A DNA stretch of 64,000 nt from Janibacter sp. HTCC2649 (GTDB taxonomy: Bacteria; Actinomycetota; Actinomycetes; Actinomycetales; Dermatophilaceae): NCBI RefSeq assembly GCF_000152705.1, contig NZ_CH672413.1, positions 2,732,139 to 2,796,138 of the forward strand. Direction: 5' to 3'. The position numbers and the translations under genes were made by a program. The notes beneath the pieces are model-generated. The model had not been told where the DNA came from and did no database searches. It worked only from the letters and a program-made list of their open reading frames with translations. Positions 38,511-50,900 of this stretch are shown piece by piece (within the stretch, counting starts at the first letter, position 1; each line of letters begins with the position of its first letter).

Positions 38511-39566
38511 ATGAATACCTTCGCCTCTCTACCCCAGCCCTTCGCGCATCCCGATGTCATCGCTGCTGAGCTGTCTCCGCGCCAGGTCCTTCGTGCCACC
38601 GCGGCCGGCAGCGTCAGCCTGGTCGGAAAGCGCCTGTATGCCGTTCGCTCGCTTTGGGAGGCAACGCCGGTTTGGGAGCAACACCGCCTACTCTCCGAGG
38701 CGGCTGTGCGACTGACGAAGGACGCGATCGTCAGTCATGCGAGCGACGCCGCACTGCTTGGCCTGCCTCACCCGACCCATCCACCGGCCAGGGTGTCGAT
38801 GACGCTCATGGATGACTTCCGCACGTTGCGGCCCGACAGTTGGCGCCGCTACTTGCGGGGTGCCATTCCGTACGAGCATGTGGAGATCCGCGCCGGAGTG
38901 CCGCGACTGGTTCCTGCCCGAACCGTCATCGACTGTGCGCGTCAGCTCCATCCTCGCGATGCGCTCGCCATTGCCGACGGAGCCCTGCGCGCCGGTCTGG
39001 TGACGCATGCGAGCCTGCGAGAGATGCGGCGGTTCCAGCGCGGCTGGCCGGGGGTGACCCGGTCCAACGACATCCTGATGCTCGCCGATGGGCGTCGGGA
39101 GAACTGGCTCGAGTCTGCGTCCGCGTGGTCGATGCACCGATGGGGCCTACCGATCGGGATTCCCCAGGTGAACATCGTGGACCTCGACGGTCGACTGGTT
39201 GGTCGGTGCGATGCGCTTTGGCCGCAGGAGGGCGTTGTCGGCGAGGCTGATGGCGTCGAGAAGTACCTCCTCGACGGTGCCACGTCCGAGGCTGTCCTGG
39301 GTCGGCTCGACGATGAGCGGGATCGCGAGCAGGGTTTCGTCGCGCTCGGACTTGGGGTGGTGCGCTGGACCCCCCGAGAGGCCATCGACGGGGCGGAGCT
39401 CCATGCGCGGTTCCGGGCGGCGGCCCGGGTTGACGGCTCGGTGGGGGTCGGGGCCGAGTTCTCCTGCAGTTGCTGCGAGCGGCCCCTGTCGGACTGTGCA
39501 GTGGAGGAGAGTCTGAGGCTGTGGCGCCAGTTGCTGACGGAGGAGTTCGCCCCCAAGGTGTGGTGA
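38511..39566 (+). CDS. DUF559-like protein (putative nuclease fold, AbiEi-like N-terminus)
   Basis: 351 residues of a family abundant in actinobacteria. The N-terminal 170 residues (SPRQVLRATAAGSVSLVGKRLYAV... and ARTVIDCARQLHPRDALAIADGAL) resemble the AbiEi-type antitoxin/regulator fold; the C-terminal part has GRLVGRCDALWPQEGVVGEADGVEKY, compatible with the D-E-x-K pattern of Vsr/DUF559 nucleases. Activity is unproven. ATG at 38511 chosen; GTG at 38496 possible; neither has a clear ribosome-binding site. It is bracketed by inverted family A arrays and interrupts two envelope operons. Confidence 0.65.
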   Translation: MNTFASLPQPFAHPDVIAAELSPRQVLRATAAGSVSLVGKRLYAVRSLWEATPVWEQHRLLSEAAVRLTKDAIVSHASDAALLGLPHPTHPPARVSMTLMDDFRTLRPDSWRRYLRGAIPYEHVEIRAGVPRLVPARTVIDCARQLHPRDALAIADGALRAGLVTHASLREMRRFQRGWPGVTRSNDILMLADGRRENWLESASAWSMHRWGLPIGIPQVNIVDLDGRLVGRCDALWPQEGVVGEADGVEKYLLDGATSEAVLGRLDDERDREQGFVALGLGVVRWTPREAIDGAELHARFRAAARVDGSVGVGAEFSCSCCERPLSDCAVEESLRLWRQLLTEEFAPKVW

Positions 39567-39581
39567 CCACACTCGCCGATG

Positions 39582-39775
39582 TCCGTGCGGGGCACGAAGT
39601 CGGGTTGGGCCGTGTCCGGGTGGGGCACGAAGTCGGGTTGGGCCGTGCCCGTGTGGGGCACGAAGTCGTGACGGGACGTGGGCACGCACTGGTGCGGGCG
39701 GCATACCCCCGATGTCCGTGCGGGGCACGAAGTCGGGTTGGACCGTGTCCGTGTGGGGCACGAAGTGGGTATGGA
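39582..39775 (+). repeat. Array of five 33-bp family A units (inverted relative to the 38.3 kb array)
   Basis: Units at 39582, 39615, 39648, then a 34-bp spacer containing one octamer, then 39715 and 39748; each carries GGGGCACGAAG. It begins 15 nt after the DUF559-like stop. The gap 39567-39963 holds this array and then about 190 bp with no gene; TAGCAT at 39806-39811 is a possible -10 for moxR. Confidence 0.85.
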
Positions 39776-39963
39776 CACCCATAGGGAACGGGGGGTTGCG
39801 CCGGGTAGCATTCGTGAGGCATACGTGTGACTTCTTGACGTGACGAGGGGTCCGCAGGTGTGTGAGCACCCACGGGGGGTGGCACATCGGGTTGTGGGGG
39901 TCTGCATCAGGGCTCCGAACTCGACAGTGTCGCCCCACCACTGCGATGAGAGGACCCTGACCC

Positions 39964-40932
39964 ATGACGGTCACCCATGACCAGGCCGCGTGGTTCACCA
40001 AGACCTTCGAGGCAATGGTGAGCAACGTCGACAAGGCCGTGCTCGGCAAGGAGCACGTCATTCGACTGGCGCTCACCTGCATGCTCTCCGAGGGGCACCT
40101 CCTCCTCGAGGACTTCCCCGGGACCGGCAAGACGCAGCTCGCGCGCGCACTGTCGAGCACGGTGCACGGCACCAACAGCCGCATCCAGTTCACGCCGGAC
40201 CTGCTGCCGAGCGACGTGACCGGTGTGACGATCTATGACCCCAACACCAAGGTCTTCGAGTTCCACAAGGGACCGATCTTCGCGACGATCGTCCTCGCCG
40301 ACGAGATCAACCGCGCGTCACCCAAGACGCAGTCGGCGCTCCTCGAGGTCATGGAGGAGGGCAAGGTCACCGTCGACGGCACCCGTCACGAGGTCGGCGA
40401 GCCGTTCATGGTCGTCGCCACCCAGAACCCCATCGAGCAGGCCGGTACCTATCGCCTGCCCGAGGCCCAGCTCGACCGCTTCCTCATGAAGACGACGCTC
40501 GGCTACCCCGACCACGAGGCGACCGTGCGCGTGCTGCGCGACGCCAAGACGCGTGACCGCACCAAGGCCCTCGAGCCGGTCGTCACCTCGCAGGTCATCC
40601 TCGACATGGCCGAGCTCGCGGACGAGGTCCACGTCGACGACGCGATCCTCGACTACGTCTCGCGCCTCGCCGAGGAGACCCGTCGCCACGTCAGCGTCCG
40701 TCTCGGCCTGTCCGTTCGTGGATGCCTTGCGTTCATCCGGTGCGCCAAGACCTGGGCCATCGGCCAGGGCCGCACCCACGTCATCCCCGACGACATCAAG
40801 ATGCTGGCCCACCCGGTCCTCAACCACCGTCTGCTCGTGACGGCCGAGGCCCAGTTCGCCGGCATCACCGTCGACCAGGTCATCAACCAGATCCTGGGCG
40901 AGGTCGCGCCTCCGACTGAGCGAGTCGCCTGA
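39964..40932 (+). CDS. MoxR-family AAA ATPase
   Basis: 322 residues. Walker [19 protein letters not shown] (about 46-63), Walker [26 protein letters not shown], sensor 1 [24 protein letters not shown], and the C-terminal lid. MoxR ATPases act as chaperones for maturing or assembling partner proteins, usually encoded with DUF58/VWA proteins as here. First gene of the giant-protein operon. Confidence 0.95.
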   Translation: MTVTHDQAAWFTKTFEAMVSNVDKAVLGKEHVIRLALTCMLSEGHLLLEDFPGTGKTQLARALSSTVHGTNSRIQFTPDLLPSDVTGVTIYDPNTKVFEFHKGPIFATIVLADEINRASPKTQSALLEVMEEGKVTVDGTRHEVGEPFMVVATQNPIEQAGTYRLPEAQLDRFLMKTTLGYPDHEATVRVLRDAKTRDRTKALEPVVTSQVILDMAELADEVHVDDAILDYVSRLAEETRRHVSVRLGLSVRGCLAFIRCAKTWAIGQGRTHVIPDDIKMLAHPVLNHRLLVTAEAQFAGITVDQVINQILGEVAPPTERVA

Positions 40933-40934
40933 CG

Positions 40935-42584
40935 ATGTCCGATCCGTTCGGGCCCGACGAGGAGTCGGCCACGATTCGACGCTCCGACCTGCGGGCCGGG
41001 AAGTCGGACTCCGACGCGACCGCCGCGCGCGGCAAACGGTCGAAGGCGACCGCCCCGGCGGCCGCGCCCGTCGACGGTGAAGAGTCGACCGTCTCCCGCT
41101 CCTCGCTCAAGGTCCGTCCGGCCCAGAAGCAGCCCAGTCGGCAGCGCTCGTCCGGGGCCACGGCCACGGGTGGGTCCCGTTGGCGTTCGATCCTCGGCCT
41201 GCGCCAGCCCGAGGTCGACACCCAGGCCGTGCACCGCAACGATGCCCCGATCGGTGGCGCCGCACCCCACAGCCGCTCCACCCGTCGACGCCCCGAGCTG
41301 CCGACGATCACCCTGCCCCGTGTTCAGATCCCCTCGGCCATCACCCAGACCGGCGCTCGCATCCTCGACCTCACCGGCGACCGCATCAAGCCGCTCGCCG
41401 AGAAGACCGCGCCGGTGTGGCGACCGGTGTCCCGCGCCCTGGCCTGGGTGTCACCGCTCGGCTGGACCGTCTTTGCTCTCGGTGTCATCGCCTGGTTCTT
41501 CGCGAGCCGCTACGAGTGGACCGAGCTCGCCATGATCGCCGTCGCCTGCCTCGTGCTCTTCCTGGCCTGTGTCGCGCTGGCCATCGGTCACGCCAAGGTC
41601 GAGATCCGCACCGACGTCGATCCGACCCGCGTCACCGTCGGCGACCCCGCCACCGGCCGCATCGAGGTGCGCAACCTCTCGGGTCGCGGCATGCTCCCGT
41701 TGCTCGTCGAGCTGCCCGTGGGTCGGTCCGCGGCCCGCTTCACCCTTCCTTCACTCGGCTCAGGCAAGTCGCACGAAGAGCTCTTCGTCGTCCCCACCGA
41801 GCGTCGCGGCGTCATCCAGGTCGGCCCCGCGACCACCGTGCACGGTGACCCACTCGGACTCGTCCGCCGCACCATGGAGTGGACCGAGCAGAGCGAGCTC
41901 TTCGTCCACCCCCTCACCACTTCGCTCGAGTCGCTCGGCGCCGGTCTGCTGCGCGACCTCGAGGGTGAGGTCACGCCCGACCTGTCGATGTCCGACCTCG
42001 CCTTCCACGCACTGCGCGAGTACCAGCCCGGTGACGACCGCCGCTACATCCACTGGCGCTCGAGTGCCAAACACGGCCGGCTCCTCGTGCGTCAGTTCCT
42101 CGACACCCGCCGTTCGCACCTCGCCGTCGTCGTCGACACGTCCCCGGACGTCTACACCGGTGAGGACGCGGCCGTGGAGCTGGGCATCTCGTGCGCGGCC
42201 TCGCTCGCGGTGCGCTCGATCATGGACGAGCAGGACACGACGATCGTCTGCAATGACCAGCGCATCTCGCGCTCCACGGCGCCCCTGACGCTCGACACGT
42301 TCGCGCGGGCCAGCGTCGGCCCCATGGACATCTTCGCGTCGACCGGTGACGCCGCGGCCCTGGCGCCCGATGCCAGCATCGCGATCCTCGTCACCGGTTC
42401 TCACCGCCCCTTCATCCAGGTCCAGCGCGCGCTCGCGCAGTTCGAGGTCGAAGTCATCAAGGTCGCGCTCGTCATCGATCCTGACGCGCAGGTCGGTGTC
42501 CGTCGTGGCGCGGGTCTGACGATCCTCACCGTCCGTGAACTCAGCGATGTCCGCCGCGTCCTCTTCAGTGGAGTGCTCGCATGA
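40935..42584 (+). CDS. DUF58 domain membrane protein
   Basis: 549 residues. An N-terminal cytoplasmic low-complexity part (1-160), two TM helices (about 170-215, [17 protein letters not shown] and [19 protein letters not shown]), then the DUF58 region with [20 protein letters not shown] (about 361-380) leading into a VWA-like fold. DUF58 proteins are standard partners of MoxR. It begins two bases after moxR and overlaps the next gene by four. Confidence 0.92.
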   Translation: MSDPFGPDEESATIRRSDLRAGKSDSDATAARGKRSKATAPAAAPVDGEESTVSRSSLKVRPAQKQPSRQRSSGATATGGSRWRSILGLRQPEVDTQAVHRNDAPIGGAAPHSRSTRRRPELPTITLPRVQIPSAITQTGARILDLTGDRIKPLAEKTAPVWRPVSRALAWVSPLGWTVFALGVIAWFFASRYEWTELAMIAVACLVLFLACVALAIGHAKVEIRTDVDPTRVTVGDPATGRIEVRNLSGRGMLPLLVELPVGRSAARFTLPSLGSGKSHEELFVVPTERRGVIQVGPATTVHGDPLGLVRRTMEWTEQSELFVHPLTTSLESLGAGLLRDLEGEVTPDLSMSDLAFHALREYQPGDDRRYIHWRSSAKHGRLLVRQFLDTRRSHLAVVVDTSPDVYTGEDAAVELGISCAASLAVRSIMDEQDTTIVCNDQRISRSTAPLTLDTFARASVGPMDIFASTGDAAALAPDASIAILVTGSHRPFIQVQRALAQFEVEVIKVALVIDPDAQVGVRRGAGLTILTVRELSDVRRVLFSGVLA

Positions 42585-44992
42585 GTGTCGACGCCACGGC
42601 CAGTCGCCGGTCCCTCGCCCAGGGGCGTCGCTCCCGTCCAGCGTCCGATCGGCCTTCCCTGCTGGGTATGCCGTCCCGCGACGCGCTCGTCGACCTCGCC
42701 TTTGCGCTCGTGCTCGTCACGATCGCACTGGTCGGCTTCCGCACCGGCTTCATCGGCTGGGAGTGGATGCTCGCGGCGGCAGTCGGCGTCGTCCTCGGCA
42801 CGCTCGTCGCCCACGTCGCCCTCATCCGGTCCTGGCCCCTGATCGTCACGGCGCTCGTCCTCGTCGCGATCCACTTCGTCCTCGGTGGGCCCGTGGCCGT
42901 GCGCGGCGACCTGCTCGGGGGAGTGGTGCCGACGCTCCAGACCTTCCGCGACCTTGCCGTGGCACCGGTGACCGGGTGGAAGGAATGGCTCACCCTGCTC
43001 CCGCCGGTCGACGCCCGCGGCCCTCTCGTGGCGCTGCCCTGGCTCACCGGTCTGCTCGGGTCGGCCATCACCTACGGCGTCGCCCGCCGGTTCGCGAGCG
43101 TCGGTGCCGCGGCCGTGGCTCCGGTCGTCCTGCTCATCGGCAGCATCGCCCTCGGCACGCAGCAACCCGCAGCCAAGCTCGTCCAGGGCGTGCTCTTCGC
43201 GCTGGTCCTCATCCTCTGGCTCGTCGCCCGGGCGGCGCGCACCCGCGCGGCCATGCAGAACGGCGCCGGCCGCCAGGCCCGCACCATCACCGGCGTCGTC
43301 CTGCTCACCGTCGCGGCCCTCGCGGGTTCGTTGCTCGGACAGTTCCTGCCCGGCACCGACGAAGGGTCCGCGCGCGCCGTCGTGCGCAACGAGCTGACCC
43401 CTCCCTACGACGTCGCGCAGTTCACGAGCCCGCTCTCGGGTTTCCGCCAGTACACCGAGCCCAACTCCTCGAAGCTCTTCGACACCGAGATCCTCAAGGT
43501 CACGGGCCTTCCTGCTGGCGCGCCCGTGCGGTTCGCCACCCTGGACAACTACGACGGCCTCGTCTGGGGTGCCGCCGACCGCGCGATGGACGGCACGCCG
43601 TTCCAGCAGGTCGGGTCCCGCATCGCAGCGCGTTCCACCGGCGAGAAGGTGACGGCGACGGTGACCGTCCCGGAGGGCGGGTATGCCGGTGCGTGGCTTC
43701 CCGTGGCCGGCTCCACCACCGGGGTGCGTTTCACCGGGGCCCGCGGCGACGACCTCGCCGACGCCCTCTGGCTCAACACCGCCACCGAGACCGCGGTCGT
43801 CCCGGCGCTCGTGCAGCCCGGCGACAGCTACACCTTCGACGCGATCCTCGACCCCAAGAACTGGTCGACCAAGCTCCCCGCCGAGCTCGACGTCGCCGGC
43901 GGCGGCCAGATCAGCGAGGACACGACGTTCCTCGACGCCAAGCTCGACGCGTGGACCGGTCAGGCCAGCGGTTCGTGGGAGAAGTTCGTGGCGGTTGCCA
44001 AGACCATGACGCAGGACGGCGCCTACACCGACGGTGGCACGCCGAACTCCTACGAGAAGGTCTACCTCCCCGGCCACGGCCTCGGCCGCCTCGGCCGGTT
44101 CGTGGGCTCGACGCAGCTCGCGGGCAACGACGAGCAGTACGCCTCCACCCTGGCCCTCGTCGGCAACCGCCTCGGCATCCCGAGCCGCGTCGTCATGGGC
44201 GCCATCCCCGAAGCCGGGGGCACGATCAAGGGCAAGGACGTCCACGCCTGGGTCGAGGTCCAGGAGAGCAACGGCACGTGGCACGCGCTGCTGCCGACGA
44301 CGTTCCTCCCCGACCGCAACAAGAAGCCCAATGAGCAGCAGCTCAAGTCCGAGGAGCAGAAGGTTGGCGCCCAGGTTCCTCCTCCGGCAGGCGTGAACCC
44401 GCCGTCCGTGCTCCAGGGGCCGGACCAGGCCCAGAACGCCACGGACATCAAGAAGAAGAAGCGCAACCCGCTCGACTTCGGGGCGTGGCCGCTCTGGCTC
44501 AAGATCCTCGTGCTCGCACTGGTGCTGCCGATCCTCCTGGCGCTCGCGGCATACACCGTCATTCGCTGGCTCAAGGCCCGTCGCCGTCGCAAGCACGCGA
44601 CGACCGGACCGACTCCCTCGCGGGTGGCATGGGTGTGGCGTGACCTCGTCACCGACGCGCGGAGCCTGGGCATCGCGGTGCCCAAGGGTGCGACCCGCCT
44701 CGAGCAGGCGACCACCTTCCCCGAGAACGTCGCTGCCGAGCCCATTGCGACCGGTGCCAACCTCGCGGTCTTCGGACCGGGCGACCCTGAGCCCGAGATG
44801 GCGACGAACCTCCTCGACGACGCCGACAGCGTGCGCAAGGAGCTGCGCGGGTCGGTGTCGACGTGGCGCCGACTGCGTTCCGACATCAGCATCCGACCGC
44901 TCCTCGAGCGGGACGGCTCGCCCCGCCCCAAGCGAGGTCTCCCCAGCCTGCCGACGCTGCGCCGTGCCCGCGGAGCCGAAGGGGCGTTGTGA
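42581..44992 (+). CDS. TgpA-like multi-TM transglutaminase-fold protein with degenerate active site
   Basis: 803 residues. Six or seven TM helices in 1-265, an extracytoplasmic region 270-635, one more TM (WLKILVLALVLPILLALAAYTV, about 640-665) and a cytoplasmic tail. The transglutaminase-like core is ASTLALVGNRLGIPSRVVMGA to HAWVEVQ. The catalytic Cys of the usual GxCxxYA motif is replaced: GNDEQYA has Asp517 at that place; His565 is kept; the Asp of the DPT motif is Leu571 (LLPTTF). It is therefore probably not an active Cys protease/transglutaminase. Coupled by 4-bp overlaps on both sides. Confidence 0.87.
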   Translation: MSVDATASRRSLAQGRRSRPASDRPSLLGMPSRDALVDLAFALVLVTIALVGFRTGFIGWEWMLAAAVGVVLGTLVAHVALIRSWPLIVTALVLVAIHFVLGGPVAVRGDLLGGVVPTLQTFRDLAVAPVTGWKEWLTLLPPVDARGPLVALPWLTGLLGSAITYGVARRFASVGAAAVAPVVLLIGSIALGTQQPAAKLVQGVLFALVLILWLVARAARTRAAMQNGAGRQARTITGVVLLTVAALAGSLLGQFLPGTDEGSARAVVRNELTPPYDVAQFTSPLSGFRQYTEPNSSKLFDTEILKVTGLPAGAPVRFATLDNYDGLVWGAADRAMDGTPFQQVGSRIAARSTGEKVTATVTVPEGGYAGAWLPVAGSTTGVRFTGARGDDLADALWLNTATETAVVPALVQPGDSYTFDAILDPKNWSTKLPAELDVAGGGQISEDTTFLDAKLDAWTGQASGSWEKFVAVAKTMTQDGAYTDGGTPNSYEKVYLPGHGLGRLGRFVGSTQLAGNDEQYASTLALVGNRLGIPSRVVMGAIPEAGGTIKGKDVHAWVEVQESNGTWHALLPTTFLPDRNKKPNEQQLKSEEQKVGAQVPPPAGVNPPSVLQGPDQAQNATDIKKKKRNPLDFGAWPLWLKILVLALVLPILLALAAYTVIRWLKARRRRKHATTGPTPSRVAWVWRDLVTDARSLGIAVPKGATRLEQATTFPENVAAEPIATGANLAVFGPGDPEPEMATNLLDDADSVRKELRGSVSTWRRLRSDISIRPLLERDGSPRPKRGLPSLPTLRRARGAEGAL

Positions 44993-47900
44993 GTCTGTTC
45001 CGCCGCTCTTCCCGCAGCACCCCGGCGACGCGATCCTCACGTCGGGAGCGCAGCCGTGCGCGCATCGCGTCGACCGCGGTGGTCGTCATCGCCGCGTCGA
45101 CGATGGGCTACGCCGCTGTGACGTCGCAGGGCGCGACGGTGCACGAGGCTGATGTCGGTGACGGTGGGGTGTGGATCACCTCGGACGTGCAGGCGAAGTT
45201 CGGTCGGCTCAACAAGGCCGCAGCCCAGCTCGACGCGGGGGTCGCTGCCGATGTGGCGCCCGGTTCGGGCCTTGACGTGTTGCAGGACGGGTCGGCGGTC
45301 ATCGCGTGGTCCAAGGCCACGGCGCAGCTGCAGCCGATCGACGTGCGGACGGCGCAGTTCCGCGAGGAGGTGGCGACGGCTCCGGCTTCCCCGCCGCGCG
45401 AACCAGGGCGCATCTCGCCCACGCTCGTGGACCTGCGTGGGGGCACGATCGCGGCTGTCGACCCAAAGTCCGGCAAGGTCTGGGCGCAGCGCCTCGACGC
45501 CCGCAAGGGCGTGGAGAACCTCTCTGGTCTGGGCACAGGTGCCAAGCCGTTGGCCACCGTAGGGGCCAACGCCGTCCTGGCCGTCGGTGAGGACGGCGCG
45601 ATCCATGTTGCGTCCGGTGCCAAGGGGACGGTCACGACGATCCGCCCGTCGGGCCGGGCCTTCGCCAAACCCGTTACCGAGCCCAGTGGAGCCAAGGGGA
45701 ACCTGCTGCAGGTCACGGCCCTCGGATCCACGTGGGCGGTCTATGACCCCGGGCACGACGCCGTCCACAGCAGCGGTCACACCGACGGTGTCGCTGCCGG
45801 GATCGCTTCTGCCGAGGGCGAATCGGCGTATGCCGCAGTGCAACTTCCCGGGCCGAAAGCCAGTGCCGTGGCCGTCTCGGGTGGCAACGGCCTGAGGATG
45901 GTGCCTCTCGGTGGTGGCAACGGCACCGGTGGCATCGAGGTTTCCGAGCAGATGAACCGCAGTGGCACCGTGCCGCTGCCAGCGCACCCGGTGGTGCTGG
46001 CTGGCTGTGTCCACGGTGCGTGGTCCGAGCCCGGCAAGGTCTTCTACGGCGCCAACTGTGGTCGTGAGCTGCCGGTGCCCACGGGCACCATCGGCAATGT
46101 CAGCGAGACACCCCTGCGCGACGGTGTGGCGTTCCGCGTCAACCGCGGCGTGATCGTCCTCAACGACCTCGACAACGGCTCGGCCTGGGATGTCCAGAGC
46201 GACAAGCAGAAGATCGACAACTGGGACGCCCTCATCCCGCCGCCGCAGCGCGACGAGGACAACAAGAAGAAGGACAAGAACCTTGTCGACGACGCGGTGG
46301 CCCAGCAGCCGCCGACGGCCAAGCCCGACAACCTCACGGTCCGGGCAGGGCGCACGAGCAAGCTGCACGTCCTCGACAACGACACCGACGCCGCTGGATC
46401 CGTGCTGGCAATAGATCCCCGCGATGTCAGCGCCACCTCGAACCCCGACATCCGCCCCTCCGTCTCCGCCGACGGGCAGAGCATCGATGTCACGGTGCCG
46501 GCAGGCACCGACACGCCGTTCCAGTTCACCTATCTCGTGGGCAACGGCAAGGTGAAGGCCAAGGCGCGCGCGGCCGTCAAGGTGAGCATCGCCCCCGAGA
46601 CGACGAACAATGCGCCCTTCGTGCGCGAGGGGCAGGCCAAGCTGGCGAAGACGGCATACCCCGTCCTGGCCGGCAAACGTCTGGCGGTTCCGGTGATCGC
46701 CGACTGGCGTGACCCCGAGTCCGATCCGGTCATCGCGACCGTCGAGGGTGACTCGTTGAGCATCGATGGGCAGGGGCGCCTCGCGTACCTCGCTCCGCCC
46801 ACCCCCGGCAAGGCCCAGATCGCCTACGTTGCCGAGGACGGTCGTGGCGGTCGCACCAAGGGCGCCGTGTCGGTCGACGTCATCGCCCTCACCGAGACCC
46901 GGGCCCGACCGCCGGTGACCCAGCCCGACGTGATCCGCGGCGTCGTGGGGAAGTCACTGCAGATCGAGCCGCTCGGCAACGACATCGCCGGCGCCGACCC
47001 GGGCGACCCGGACGACAAGATGCACCTGGCCGGTGAGGTTCGGGCGGCTGGCGCACTCACCGTCGACACCAACCTCGACACCAACGTCGTCACGGTCACT
47101 CCTTCCGGTGCGGGCACCTTTGAGCTCTCGTATGCCGCCCAGGTCGGCGGCGGTGTCACTCCCGGTCGCATCCGCGTCGACGTCATCGAAGCGGCCGACC
47201 CTGAGGCGCCACCAGTCGCGGTGGGAGACACGGCGACCCTGCGCGACCAGTCGCCGACGCTCGTTGACCCGCTCGCCAACGACTACAGCCCTCGCGCGGA
47301 CGTCCTCGTGACGCAGGGCGCCACGGCCGCGACGAGCGACGACTCGTGGCTGCAGGCCTCCATCTACCAGGGACGCTGGATCCGTGTCGTCGCGCTGGAG
47401 CCGGCCGGATCGGCGCCCGACGCCATCCGGCGCGGGACCATTCGCTACACCGTGAGCGACGGGTCGAAGTCGGCGACCGGTGAACTCACCGTCACCCAGA
47501 AGCCTTCTCTCGACCTCAATCCCGTGGTGGAGGACGACACGGCCATCGTGCGTGAAGGGGACACCGTCGCCGTCTCCGTCCTCGACAACGACACGATGGC
47601 CGACGGCATCCCCCTGAAGATCGACCCCAACAGCGTCAAGGTCCTCGGCAAGGGCGTCCAGCAGACGGCGTTCGCGTCGGGCAACGTCGTCCGGTTCGTG
47701 CCGTGGGCCACCAAGCTCACGGCCGAACAACCCGTCACGGTTGAATATGCGGCCTATCCCGAGGGTATGCCGGAGCGGGCCCAGACCGGTCGGGTCGCCA
47801 TCCGCGTCCGACCGCTCCCGACCAGGGGGAACCCCAACCAGGTGCCGGTCGCGCGCAGCTTCTCGTCCTCGGTGACTGCCGGTGACCCGCTCACCATCAC

Positions 47901-50900
47901 CGTGCCGACCTCAGGGGTCGACCCCGACGGTGACACGGTCGGCGTGACCGGTGTGGTCGGCACGAACGGCGGCCCGGTCAACCTCACCCTTGGTCGGGTG
48001 GTGTCGACCGGCCCGTCGACGATCCGCTACGAGTCCTTCCCGACCGCGTCGGGCACGGAGGTCATCAACTATGAGGTCATCGACCGGTTCGGCGGCGTAA
48101 GCCGCGCGTTCGTGCGTATCGGCGTCGTGGCGCCTGGCGACGCCCAGCCGCCCGTGGCCATCGACGACACGGTGACGGCCGCGCCCGGCAAGACCGTCAC
48201 GGTCCCGATCACTGCCAACGACCTCATCGCCCGCGGCGACTCGGTCGAGCTCGAGTACGACAAGCTCAACCCCAGCTCCGAGAAGGGCCAGTGGAAGGTC
48301 GACCCTGACGACCAGACCGTGGCCACGAAGGTCCCGGACGAAGGCGCGCCGGTCCATGACTTCATCTACGGCATCACCAACGGTCTGTTCGACCCCTCGC
48401 GGGCCAGCCTGCTCGTGCGTGGGCAGAAGGACTACCTCAACCCCCCGACCGCCATCGATGATGTCGCCAAGCCCAAGCCGGGCGAGGCCTCCACGGTGGT
48501 GGACGTGTTGGCGAACGACACCGACGTCGACTCCGACCCCACGACCCTCAAGGTCGTCGAGGTGCTGTCGCCGAACGCGAAGATCGTCGGCTCCAAGGTT
48601 CAGGTGTCGATCCTCGACCACCCCTACACCGCGCCCTACGTCATCGAGGACGAGGACGGCGCGAGAGCCATGGCCGTCATCCATGTTCCACGTGGAACGG
48701 GTGGCACGCCCTTCGTCGTCGAGGGTGCCCTCATCGAGATGGACAAGGACGCGACCAGGACGGTCCAGCTCGGTGACTACGTGAAGTCACCTCAGTCACG
48801 CACCTTGGGCATCACCTCCGCGAGCACCATCTCCGCCGCTCCGGGCAAGAACCTCCGCCTGACCGCTGACTCCGACGGCACGCTGAACCTCACGTCGTCG
48901 GGTGGCTACGTCGGCCCCGCCTCGGTGATGTTCGAGGTGACCGACCAGATGAGTGATGACCAGAAGGACGTCCACACGGCATACGTCTCGGTTCCGGTCC
49001 AGATCGGACCGAAGGTTCCGCTCCTGCGCTGCCCGACCACGGCCGTGACCGTGCTGGCCGGCGGACTTCCTCGCGCTCTCGACATTCCCACCCTGTGTCG
49101 GGCCTGGCTCCCCGTCGGGATGACGATGGATGACATCGTCTTCACCTCCGACTGGGAACGCGAGCCGGCCGATGTCGAGCTCAAGCGCAGTGGTGACGGC
49201 GAACGCGTCGTCACGGTGAGTGCGGGGTCGGGTGCGCGCTCAGGCAAGGGCGTCCTGCGGGTGGGCGTCCGAGGGTCCGACGTGACTGCCGTCGTCAATG
49301 TGACCGTCCTCGGCAACAGCGAGCAGGCCAACGCCACGGATCCCTACGCCAACCAGCCTCCCCCTCGACTGCGACCGATCACGATCAACGGTCTCCAGGA
49401 AGGTGAGAGCCAGCAGGTCGACCTCCGCTCCTACCTCGACTCGCCCCTCAAGGACGCGAAGTGTTCGGTGGACGCGGCCTCGGTGACGAGCGGCCGGAGC
49501 CTCACGGTCACCCGCAGCGGATGCTCGATCACCGTGTCGGCCGGACCCAAGCCGAGTCCCACGGGTCGCGTGGCGATCAGTGTGAGCGATGCTCCGGGAC
49601 GCATGGCCAATGGCGCGGTCAGCGTGACGATGCTCGGTCGCCCCGATCCTCCGACTTCTGTTGCGGCACAGGCGGATCGTGATGCTGGTGGCCGCGCGCG
49701 GGTGAGCTGGTCTGCCCCGGCCTACGACGGTGGCGCCCCGATCCGGAAGTACACCGTGAAGTGGGCTGGCGGGTCCCTCGACTGCACGGCTTCGCCCTGC
49801 ACCGTTGATGGCCTGACGAACGGCAAGGACTACTTCTTCACCGTCACCGCGACCAACGTCGTCGGTGAAGGGGACCCCGGTGGCCCGAGCACCGCCGCCC
49901 GGCCTGACACCAAGCCGGGACCCGTCAACGGGGTGACGATGGCCAGCCGCGGCGACGGTTCGTTGACGATCACCTGGACCCCACCCGAGAACAAGGGCTC
50001 GGCCGTGTCCAAGTACGTCCTCCGGCTGGTGCCCACCGGCGGTGGCACGCCTCGCACGGCCGAGGTCGCTGCGCCGGGGACGTCGACGACGGTGACCGGG
50101 CTCAACAACATGAGCGAGTACTCCGTGGCAGCCCAGGCCTACAACGAGGCCGGCCCCGGTCCGTTCGGCACGGCGACGACGATGCAGTCGGCGGGCACCC
50201 CACCCGCGCCGGCGGGGTTCAAGGCCACACCTGATGGACCCGGTGCCAACAAGGACCTCGCGGCGATCTCGTTGACCTGGAACACGACCAGCCCCAACGG
50301 TCCGCCGCTGAAGAACTACACGGTCAAGCGCCGCGTCAACGGTGGCGCGTGGGCCCTGCTCAAGACGGTGCCGGCCTCGTCGACCCAGGCCACCGACCAG
50401 GTCCAGTACGACGGCCGGGTCTACGACTACGTCGTCACGGCCACCAACGGCGCCGACCTCGAGTCGCCCAACAGCGCCGTGCAGTCGTTCACCTCGATCG
50501 GCATCCCATCCAACCCTTCGGTGACGGCATCGACCCCTTCGAACAACGAGAAGGTCCGCCTCGTCGTCAACCTCGGCCAGCCTCGAGCTGGAGGTTTCAC
50601 GGCAGTTCGATGGCAGTCCTCTGACGGCCCATCGGGCACGTTCTCCTGCGGCAGCTGCCCCGCTGGCGGACAGGTCACCATCACGACGAGTGTCCTGCGG
50701 ACCGTGGACCAGTCGTTCACCGTGACGACCGACAACGGGACGCACTCGTCCAACCCGGCGCGCAGCAACTCGGTCCAGCCCTACGGCGCCACGCCCCGAC
50801 CCAACCCCAACGGCGGGTCGACGTCGGGAAAGAACGTCACCTTCAACTGGACGCTTCCCACGAATGGCCGACCCATCACCCGGGTCAGGGTCACCGGCGC

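Noticed and set aside
38259-39775. Possible CRISPR array
   Set aside because: Units are contiguous with no unique spacers and no cas genes are nearby.
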